Source of the DNA: an uncultured Clostridia bacterium
GTDB lineage: Bacteria; Bacillota; Clostridia; TANB77; CAG-508
Direction of reading: 5' to 3'
DNA: 23,763 nucleotides
NCBI GenBank assembly: GCA_934162615.1
Contig: CAKPJK010000021.1
Coordinates: forward strand, 1-23,763
Position numbers and translations under genes: made by a program. Under the pieces are notes generated by a model, which had not been told where the DNA came from, ran no database searches, and saw only the letters and a list, made by a program, of their open reading frames with translations. This document shows positions 1 to 5,453 of this stretch, in pieces. Each line of letters begins with the position of its first letter. Position 1 is the first letter of the stretch.

Positions 1-530
1 ATATCTTTTTCAGCTAAACCTGGTAATCTGATTACTGTTCCAGGTAAGTTCATTGTTTTTCTACTTCCTAATCCATTTCCATGAACTACTGTACAAACTA
101 TATCTTTTCCAGCAACTTCGTCAACTTTTAATTCAATTGCTCCATCGTCGATTAATATTTTTGTACCTGGTTGTACGTCTTTATATAATTCTTTGTATGT
201 TACAGAAACTCCTTCTTCGTTTCCTTCAATATCTTCATTGAATAATGTGAATTTTTGTCCATCTTTTAATTCAATTTTTTTATTTTTTCCTGTGTACAAC
301 ATTCCTGTTCTTATTTCAGGACCTTTCATATCTAATAATAATGCTACTGGTATGTCTAATTCTTTTCTTAATTTGATTATGTTTTCTGTTTTTTCAGATT
401 GTTCATCCCAGCTTCCATGAGAATAGTTAACTCTTGTTACATTTAGACCTGCATTAAATAATTCTTCTAATTTGTTTTCACTTGCTGGTCCTATTGTTCC
501 AACTATTTTTGTTTTTCTTAATTGTTTCAT
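1..530 (-). CDS. pyk: Pyruvate kinase, N-terminal part (cut by window edge)
   Basis: Pyruvate kinase makes pyruvate and ATP from phosphoenolpyruvate and ADP, the last step of glycolysis, in the cytoplasm. About 176 N-terminal residues are visible and the frame is open to the window edge. Recognisable pieces in order are KTKIVGTIGPAS near the start, NVTRVNYSHGSWDE (family: N-x-R-x-N-F-S-H-G), LLLDMKGPEIRTG (family: LDTKGPEIRTG), the B-domain stretch KILIDDGAIELKV, and NLPGTVIRLPGLAEKD. The start ATG (528-530) follows a GGGAGG ribosome site and an extended -10 promoter. The substitutions Y for F in SHG and M for T in LDTKGPEIR are mild. Family assignment is firm; the C-terminal domain cannot be judged. 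Confidence 0.95.
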   Translation of the reverse strand, partial: MKQLRKTKIVGTIGPASENKLEELFNAGLNVTRVNYSHGSWDEQSEKTENIIKLRKELDIPVALLLDMKGPEIRTGMLYTGKNKKIELKDGQKFTLFNEDIEGNEEGVSVTYKELYKDVQPGTKILIDDGAIELKVDEVAGKDIVCTVVHGNGLGSRKTMNLPGTVIRLPGLAEKD

Positions 531-563
531 TTTTATTCCTCCCTTTTTTTTTAACCGATATCT

Positions 564-593
564 ATTATATCACAACTAATTACCATTTTTCAA
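564..593 (-). promoter_or_regulatory. Sigma-A-type promoter for pyk
   Basis: Minus-strand TTGAAA (588-593), an 18-nt spacer, then TATAAT (564-569) preceded by TGA, an extended -10. It lies 34 nt upstream of the pyk start and nothing else in the gap could use it. Confidence 0.7.
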
Positions 594-600
594 CATTTTT

Positions 601-651
601 TTAAAATTTTTCGGGATTGAAGACCCGTCCCCAAATCCCGAAAAATTTTAA
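601..651 (-). terminator. Perfect 18-bp inverted repeat, probable terminator of the thioesterase gene
   Basis: Positions 601-618 and 634-651 are exact reverse complements around a 15-nt loop. The stem ends in AAAATTTT runs on both sides, so it can act as an intrinsic terminator for the thioesterase gene that stops at 662. The minus-strand loop contains GGGGACGGG, which resembles the core of the element at 1433-1497, so this may be a mobile-type palindrome that serves as a terminator. Confidence 0.65.
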
Positions 652-661
652 CACTATATCT

Positions 662-1384
662 CTATTTTAAAACTACAATTGCATGTGGTCTACTTCCATC
701 ACTATTAAAAATAGATACAATATGTTCTCCGTCTTTAAAAGTATATCTACATTTAACAACATCGCCCAATTTTACTTCTTTTTTGTATTGAATTCTAAAA
801 TTGTCAAATGGTCTTTGTTCATATACTTCTTCTGGCAATGCCTCATATGCTATGTCTAAATAATACAAATTGTGCATATGTCCGTTTAAATCAATATCTC
901 TTCTAGAAACTTTATATTCAATTTCATTACTAAATTCTTCCGGTGCTTTTAGTTTATCCAATTCTTCTATGTTGAATACGCTTTTTTCTTCAATTTGATA
1001 TTTTTCATAAATTTCTTCTGTTATTTTTGCAATTTTTCCAGTCTCAATATCTATTAAAACCCATTTTGATGTTCCTATCACACACAAATTATTTTCTTTG
1101 TCATACATCTCAAAGTCTCTATATGTATATGTTCTTTTCATTGTTCTACCCCATGTTGATACATTTAATTTTTCACCATATTTAGGTCTTTTTAAAACTT
1201 GAACTTTCCAGTCTAGTAATACCCATGTCACTCCCGTTCTTTTTATATCATTTGGTCCATATCCTGCAATATCAGAGTGATGTGTTCCTATGTTTTCAAA
1301 TATTTCTAATATTGCTCTATTTTTCATATAATTTTCTTTTCCTATATCTTTTAATTGCATTGTAAATTGCTCTTTAAATATCAT
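662..1384 (-). CDS. Acyl-ACP thioesterase (FatA/FatB-like)
   Basis: A 240-residue double hot-dog protein that releases free fatty acids from acyl carrier protein in the cytoplasm. The N-terminal hot-dog has THHSDIAGYG and the TWVLLDWKVQVLKRPKYGE stretch typical of bacterial members. The second hot-dog carries RRDIDLNGHMHNLYYLDIAYE, corresponding to the family's R-x-x-D-x-N-x-H-V-N-N-x-x-Y segment with the catalytic Asn/His. The ATG at 1382-1384 is chosen because GAGG lies seven bases upstream. An ATG at 1423 in the same frame would add 13 residues, but it lies inside a hairpin-forming leader. No clear promoter is seen in front, so it may be read from the pgi promoter. Chain-length preference cannot be read from the sequence. 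Confidence 0.9.
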   Translation of the reverse strand: MIFKEQFTMQLKDIGKENYMKNRAILEIFENIGTHHSDIAGYGPNDIKRTGVTWVLLDWKVQVLKRPKYGEKLNVSTWGRTMKRTYTYRDFEMYDKENNLCVIGTSKWVLIDIETGKIAKITEEIYEKYQIEEKSVFNIEELDKLKAPEEFSNEIEYKVSRRDIDLNGHMHNLYYLDIAYEALPEEVYEQRPFDNFRIQYKKEVKLGDVVKCRYTFKDGEHIVSIFNSDGSRPHAIVVLK

Positions 1385-1432
1385 TTCATATCCTCTTTTC
1401 CTCTCAGTTCTGTTTTCAAGCAACAGAGAGAC

Positions 1433-1497
1433 TTTTTTTCGACAAAGGGTTGTCCCCTATTCCCTTTAAAAAGGGATTTTAAGGACCGTCCCTAAAA
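1433..1497. repeat. Palindromic GGGACGG-type intergenic element between pgi and the thioesterase gene
   Basis: On the minus strand it begins inside the pgi stop codon with GGGACGGTCCTT, has an inner perfect inverted repeat TCCCTTT-TT-AAAGGGA, then GGGGACAACCC. The two outer ends are imperfect reverse complements, giving a long imperfect hairpin of roughly 48 bp. It is followed by a second imperfect hairpin (CTCTCTGTT with AACAGAactGAGAG) just ahead of the thioesterase ribosome site. GGGACGG-cored palindromes like this are scattered in many Bacillota genomes. It probably terminates or attenuates pgi transcription. Confidence 0.5.
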
Positions 1498-2799
1498 CCC
1501 TGGTTTCTTTAATAATTTAAACATATTCTTCTTATATTCCTCAACACCTGGTTGATTAAATGGATTAACTCCAAGTATCATTCCAGACATAGCACAGGCT
1601 TTTTCAAAGAAATATATTAATTCACCAATATTTTCTTCATCGAGATTTTCTATGGTTAACATTATGTTTGGAACATCTCCTGTAACATGTGCCTTTACTG
1701 TTCCTTCCATTGCTTTTTTATTAACATAGTCAAGTGTTTTCCCAGCTAAATAATTTAAGCCATCCAAGTTATCTTCATCTTTGTTTATTGTTATATCTGA
1801 TTTTGGATTTTCTATTGATATAACTGTTTCAAATAAATTTCTTCTTCCTTCTTGAATATATTGCCCCATTGAATGTAAATCTGTTGTAAAGTCCACACCT
1901 GCTGGGAAGATTCCTTTTTGGTCTTTTCCTTCACTTTCTCCATAAAGTTGTTTCCACCATTCTGTAAAGTAGTGCATTTTAGGTTCATAATTTACTAATA
2001 TTTCTGTATTTTTATATAATTTGTATAAAATATTTCTTGTAACAGCATATTTATAGCATTCATTATATTTTAAATTTGGGTCATCATATCTTTCTTGTGC
2101 ATTCTGTGCACCTTGCATTAATTTATCTATATCAATTCCTGCTGTTGCTATTGGCAATAAACCAACTGCAGTAAGTACTGAATATCTTCCACCAACATTG
2201 TCTGGTATAACAAATTTTTCGTATCCTTCGTTGTCTGCAAGCGTTTTTAATGCACCTCTTTCTTTGTCTGTTGTTACATATATTCTACTTCTTGCCTCAT
2301 CTATTCCATATTTATTTTCTAGAATTTCTCTAAAAATTCTAAATGCAATTGCTGGTTCTGTTGTTGTTCCAGATTTTGATATTACATTTACTGAGAAATC
2401 TTTGTCTCCAATATATTCAATTAATTCATTGATATAGTTAGGGCTTAAGTTGTTTCCTACATACAATATTTGTGGATATTTTCTTTGTTTTTCTGTAAGC
2501 ATATTGTTAAATGTGCTTGTTAATGCTTCAATAACTGCTCTTGCTCCTAAATATGAGCCTCCTATTCCTATTACCACTAATATGTCGGATTCTTTTTTTA
2601 TTTTTTTGGCTGCTTTTTTTATTCTTGAAAATTCTTTTTTGTCATAATTAGTTGGTAATTCTAACCATCCTACAAAGTCTTTTTCGTCATTTGCTTTTTT
2701 GTGTAGTTCTTTGTGTATATTTTCTACTTGTTCTTTATATTCCATTATTGATTTTTGTGATATTCCTGTGTTTTTTAAATTTAATTTTATTCCTGCCAT
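1492..2799 (-). CDS. pgi: Glucose-6-phosphate isomerase
   Basis: A 435-residue cytoplasmic enzyme interconverting glucose-6-phosphate and fructose-6-phosphate in glycolysis and gluconeogenesis. The length fits the short bacterial (Bacillus-type) form. Visible landmarks are the sugar-isomerase fold glycine segment VVIGIGGSYLGARAVIEAL, the phosphate-binding SKSGTTTEPAIAFR, DNVGGRYSVLTAVGLLP (PGI signature 1), HSMGQYIQEGRR, and near the C-terminus GVNPFNQPGVEEYKKNM (active-site Lys region). The start ATG at 2797-2799 follows AGGAAAGGTAGG. It has its own promoter at 2848-2876. With pyk close by it forms part of a glycolytic neighbourhood, although the two are separate units. Confidence 0.97.
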   Translation of the reverse strand: MAGIKLNLKNTGISQKSIMEYKEQVENIHKELHKKANDEKDFVGWLELPTNYDKKEFSRIKKAAKKIKKESDILVVIGIGGSYLGARAVIEALTSTFNNMLTEKQRKYPQILYVGNNLSPNYINELIEYIGDKDFSVNVISKSGTTTEPAIAFRIFREILENKYGIDEARSRIYVTTDKERGALKTLADNEGYEKFVIPDNVGGRYSVLTAVGLLPIATAGIDIDKLMQGAQNAQERYDDPNLKYNECYKYAVTRNILYKLYKNTEILVNYEPKMHYFTEWWKQLYGESEGKDQKGIFPAGVDFTTDLHSMGQYIQEGRRNLFETVISIENPKSDITINKDEDNLDGLNYLAGKTLDYVNKKAMEGTVKAHVTGDVPNIMLTIENLDEENIGELIYFFEKACAMSGMILGVNPFNQPGVEEYKKNMFKLLKKPGF

Positions 2800-2847
2800 A
2801 TTTTTCCTACCTTTCCTAAGGCTTTATTACCTTCTTTTGTTTCTCAC

Positions 2848-2876
2848 ATTATATACGATTTGTTTTATAAATTCAA
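2848..2876 (-). promoter_or_regulatory. Sigma-A-type promoter for pgi
   Basis: Minus-strand TTGAAT (2871-2876), 17-nt spacer, TATAAT (2848-2853), about 49 nt upstream of the pgi ATG. Confidence 0.7.
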
Positions 2877-2902
2877 TACTAAATTTTATTTTATTTTTTT
2901 GT

Positions 2903-2930
2903 AACCAATTTTCTATTTTTTCATAATATG
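2903..2930 (+). promoter_or_regulatory. Possible sporulation-type (SigK-like) promoter of the Cys-rich microprotein gene
   Basis: AAC at 2903-2905, a 16-nt spacer, and CATAATATG at 2922-2930. Compared with the Bacillus SigK pattern AC-N16-CATAnnnTA only the last base differs. The DNA is very AT-rich, so chance is a real alternative. TATTAT at 2931-2936 could instead be a sigma-A -10, but it lacks a good -35. Confidence 0.3.
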
Positions 2931-3000
2931 TATTATACAAAGGAAACAAGGAAAAACACAAAAAAGAAAATAGTTTTTGCTTGGAAAGGGGGTCTAAACT

Positions 3001-3117
3001 ATGCCAGAGAACAGAGGTTGTGGTGGCGGATTCGGATTTGGTGATGACTGCTGCTGTATCATACTATTAATATTAATAATCTGCTGCTGTTGCGGTGGAA
3101 ATAGAGGATGTTGCTAA
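3001..3117 (+). CDS. Cys-rich small membrane protein (38 aa), function unknown
   Basis: A 38-residue reading frame on the opposite strand to its neighbours, preceded by AAGGGGG ten bases ahead of the ATG. Composition is striking: ten cysteines (residues 7, 17-19, 28-31, 37, 38), a Gly-rich head GCGGGFGFG, then a short all-aliphatic segment of eight residues (IILLILII) bracketed by CCC and CCCC. That segment is short for a bilayer span unless the cysteines also lie in the membrane (for example acylated). A Gly-rich head followed by a hydrophobic stretch recalls the YjcZ-type sporulation peptides of Bacillus, but the cysteine clusters are different, so the family is not claimed. A hairpin terminator follows. 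That the frame is real is supported by its ribosome site, the GC-rich composition unlike surrounding gaps, and the terminator. Confidence 0.7.
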   Translation: MPENRGCGGGFGFGDDCCCIILLILIICCCCGGNRGCC

Positions 3118-3135
3118 TCCTTTATAAGACATATT

Positions 3136-3175
3136 AAAAAGTTGGATTGGAAATTATTTTCCGGTCCAACTTTTT
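3136..3175 (+). terminator. Hairpin terminator of the microprotein gene, shared with the end of the pilus locus
   Basis: AAAAAGTTGGATTGG pairs with CCGGTCCAACTTTTT around AAATTATTTT, followed by TTTTATTTT. Read as plus-strand RNA the two variant positions are G-U pairs, so the stem is complete. Read as minus-strand RNA they are mismatches. It is therefore built mainly for the plus-strand gene, but also sits just beyond the last minus-strand gene (stop at 3179). Confidence 0.8.
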
Positions 3176-3178
3176 ATT

Positions 3179-4726
3179 TTATGGTTCTAAGTTTAAAGTT
3201 TCTCTATATATACTTTTTCTTTCTCTACCAAGTGCTGTGTAATAGATTTTTTTAACTCCATCATCTATAGTTTCATTTGGATTTACTTTATTTTGTGTAA
3301 TTATTGAATCATAAGATAAAGTCCCTAGTTTTGGATAATAATATATTGTATTTCCCTTTGAGTCTTCTCCAGTTCTTCTTTCTATATCTATATTGTATAT
3401 TCCAACTGCTCCTGTCACTTTACTTCCCAATCCAGTTTCTGTTGCTCTATGAATAACTTTGTCATCTGTTGTTTTAATATATATTGCGTCTTTTGCAACT
3501 ACATCTGAGTTCTTTGTATTTGTGATTACAGAATATCCGTTGTATATTTTTCCTCCAACATTCATTCCTTGTAAAAAACTTATAATTGATATGTTATCAA
3601 TTATTTTTTCCCAATCTGTGTCTTTTAATTTAGGCATTTGAAAGTCTGTACTTGCTTTAGAGTAGTTGTTGTAATTTGAAATTGCTACTGATAAATTTTT
3701 CTCTATTGAATATTTTATTACATCTATTCTATGTGTATTGAAGTTAGAGTTTTCTGCTTCAATTCCTCCATTATGATCAAAATCAAATATTTTTCCACTA
3801 TTATCACTTAATTGAGTAAAATTAGCTCCATCAATGTCTACGGCATCCTTTATGGTTAGATTTGCAAGTTCTGTGCTTTGTATAAATTCTTTCATACTTA
3901 TAGATTCTTTATAGTAGTTTTTAGCGCTTTCATCCACACTTGGGAAAGAAAATCCTTCTTGTTTTTGTTTTTTTCCATTCAAAACGGTAAATACTTCTCC
4001 ATCTGCATTTTTGTAGTATTTTGTTCCGTTTCTTTTTATATATGGGAATTCAGTAACTTCTCCATCAACACATACATTTTCTGTTAATATTGGCTCTTCT
4101 GTTATCGAAATACCGTTATATGTTACATTGCTTCCACTTTGATTAACATTACTTAATAAATATCCATATTTGCTTACTACTTTTCCTGATACAATTCCTT
4201 GTATTGATATGTAGTTGTCCATTGAGTATGTTATTACTACATCTAGATTACTTTTTTTATATCTACAACTATAATATACATATGGTTTTAGTCCATATAG
4301 TTCTTCTCCGTTCTTAAATGATTTATCTGAGCTGTGTTTTTCTTTTGTTTCATCATCCCATGTGTTTGTATATGGTGAGTATATATAATATCCATCATAC
4401 ATTGTATATACTACTGCTGGTACATAGCTTTGTAATGATTCTTTATTATATCCTAATGTTGAAAAGTTTGTTGCAAGTGAGCTAAAGAATGTGTTTACAG
4501 ATGCTTCTATATCACGCATTTTCGAGTTTGTTAAATATGATGTTTCACTATTAAATGAGTTTATTTGGTATGCTTTTAGTGCATCATATGTTGCACCTTT
4601 TAGTTTAGAGTCATATTGGCTTTGCATACTTAATGTTTCTACTCTATTTTGTACATATGTCTGCATTACTAAAGAAATCGGCAAAATTATTATTATGAAC
4701 ATTATTGCTAAACTTTGTATCTTCAT
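3179..4726 (-). CDS. Large TadE/TadG-like surface protein, last gene of the pilus locus
   Basis: A 515-residue protein with one N-terminal hydrophobic segment (about residues 6-22, after MKIQS) and an otherwise hydrophilic, Asn/Ser/Tyr-rich extracellular-type body. The part after the membrane segment (YDSKLKGATYDALKAYQIN, residues 38-56) looks like the amphipathic helix of TadE/TadG-type minor pilins. A notable Tyr-rich block VVYTMYDGYYIYSPY lies at about 105-119. No catalytic motif, sortase motif or known binding domain was recognised. It has no promoter of its own and depends on read-through of the hairpin at 4765-4801. By position and architecture it is probably a minor pilin or a pilus-associated surface protein. 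That role is inference; existence of the gene is certain. Confidence 0.75.
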   Translation of the reverse strand: MKIQSLAIMFIIIILPISLVMQTYVQNRVETLSMQSQYDSKLKGATYDALKAYQINSFNSETSYLTNSKMRDIEASVNTFFSSLATNFSTLGYNKESLQSYVPAVVYTMYDGYYIYSPYTNTWDDETKEKHSSDKSFKNGEELYGLKPYVYYSCRYKKSNLDVVITYSMDNYISIQGIVSGKVVSKYGYLLSNVNQSGSNVTYNGISITEEPILTENVCVDGEVTEFPYIKRNGTKYYKNADGEVFTVLNGKKQKQEGFSFPSVDESAKNYYKESISMKEFIQSTELANLTIKDAVDIDGANFTQLSDNSGKIFDFDHNGGIEAENSNFNTHRIDVIKYSIEKNLSVAISNYNNYSKASTDFQMPKLKDTDWEKIIDNISIISFLQGMNVGGKIYNGYSVITNTKNSDVVAKDAIYIKTTDDKVIHRATETGLGSKVTGAVGIYNIDIERRTGEDSKGNTIYYYPKLGTLSYDSIITQNKVNPNETIDDGVKKIYYTALGRERKSIYRETLNLEP

Positions 4727-4764
4727 ATTTTTTATTTCCTTTCGTTCTTCTTGCTATCATTTGC

Positions 4765-4801
4765 AAAATCGCTTGTAATATCTTCTATTACAAGCGATTT
4801 T
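4765..4801 (-). terminator. Perfect 16-bp intercistronic hairpin after the stand-alone pilin gene
   Basis: 4765-4780 and 4786-4801 are exact reverse complements with a 5-nt loop. On the minus strand the stem ends in GATTTT and is followed by GCAAATG, so the U-tract is short. It is probably a leaky terminator or an mRNA-stabilising stem that keeps pilin transcripts more abundant than those of the downstream 515-residue gene. Confidence 0.7.
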
Positions 4802-4819
4802 ACATGAAACTTTTGTATT

Positions 4820-5341
4820 TTATTTTCCTGTTGCAGTAACTATTCCACCATGTGAAGCTGCTATTGTATAAGTATCATTTCCTACTACTTTGTAGAAGAA
4901 ATTTTTTAATTGTTGAGATAGTGTTTGGTTTGTGTTTTTTACATCTACAGAAACTATATCTCCCTCTTTTACTTTGTATACTCCTGATTTTTGAATTTCA
5001 TTTTCTATTTGAGATGTATAAACTGAGTAGTATACATTTTCTCCTATTTTATCTCTTTGTGCTTGTGTTGTTTTCTTTCCTGGATTTTCGTCTAATACTT
5101 GTACTTCCATTTCTACATTATATGTATTTCCTGTCGAACCTATTGTCTCTAAAAATTGACTATATTTGTCTTGTGTTATTTTTCCTGTTGTTCTTATATC
5201 GTCTACAAATTCTGTTGTGGCTGTGTCTACTGTTAATTGTGAAACATCGTCTGTTCTGTCTGACATTGTCATTAATGGAAATATGAACATTAATATTGCA
5301 GCAAGTGCTATTGCAATTATTGTTACTAGTGTATCACTCAT
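4820..5341 (-). CDS. Stand-alone MSDTL-type pilin, probable abundant subunit
   Basis: A 173-residue protein with a hydrophobic segment right at the N-terminus (residues 5-24) and a soluble domain. No basic leader or Gly cleavage site precedes the hydrophobic stretch. It matches residues 1-173 of the 918-residue adhesin encoded next to it, without gaps over the first ~115 residues and roughly 60 percent identical by eye; DENPGKKTTQ, RDKIGENVYYSVYTSQIE and VGNDTYTI are shared. It ends where the adhesin's linker begins. It has the strongest expression signals in the locus: TTGAAA-17-TATAAT, TAGGAGGA ribosome site, and a hairpin on either side. The likely role is the main subunit of a fibre in which the adhesin is a variant subunit; this is inference. 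Confidence 0.75.
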   Translation of the reverse strand: MSDTLVTIIAIALAAILMFIFPLMTMSDRTDDVSQLTVDTATTEFVDDIRTTGKITQDKYSQFLETIGSTGNTYNVEMEVQVLDENPGKKTTQAQRDKIGENVYYSVYTSQIENEIQKSGVYKVKEGDIVSVDVKNTNQTLSQQLKNFFYKVVGNDTYTIAASHGGIVTATGK

Positions 5342-5373
5342 TTTCTTTTCCTCCTAATAAATCATCTATTTGT

Positions 5374-5402
5374 ATTATATCATTTGTGATTGGATTTTTC
5401 AA
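5374..5402 (-). promoter_or_regulatory. Internal sigma-A-type promoter for the stand-alone pilin
   Basis: Minus-strand TTGAAA (5397-5402), 17-nt spacer, TATAAT (5374-5379), about 32 nt upstream of the pilin ATG. It is downstream of the hairpin that follows the adhesin gene, so it defines a separate transcription unit. Confidence 0.75.
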
Positions 5403-5419
5403 GTATTTTGGAATATTGC

Positions 5420-5452
5420 CTAAAAGAAAACTATTTAATAGTTTTCTTTTAG
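5420..5452 (-). terminator. Long AT-rich inverted repeat after the adhesin gene
   Basis: 5420-5435 and 5437-5452 are exact reverse complements (arms CTAAAAGAAAACTATT), beginning one base after the adhesin stop codon at 5454-5456. The 3' arm contains TTTTCTTTT, so it may act as a weak terminator insulating the pilin unit downstream. Confidence 0.55.
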
Positions 5453-5453
5453 C

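Noticed and set aside
2940..3000. A riboswitch or structured leader before the Cys-rich microprotein
   Set aside because: The leader is a short A-rich stretch with no conserved pairing.
4852..5286. A 144-residue Leu/Phe-rich plus-strand reading frame opposite the pilin gene, and many similar ones opposite other genes
   Set aside because: Low-complexity translations antisense to well-supported minus-strand genes, an effect of AT-rich codon use. No ribosome sites or family motifs.
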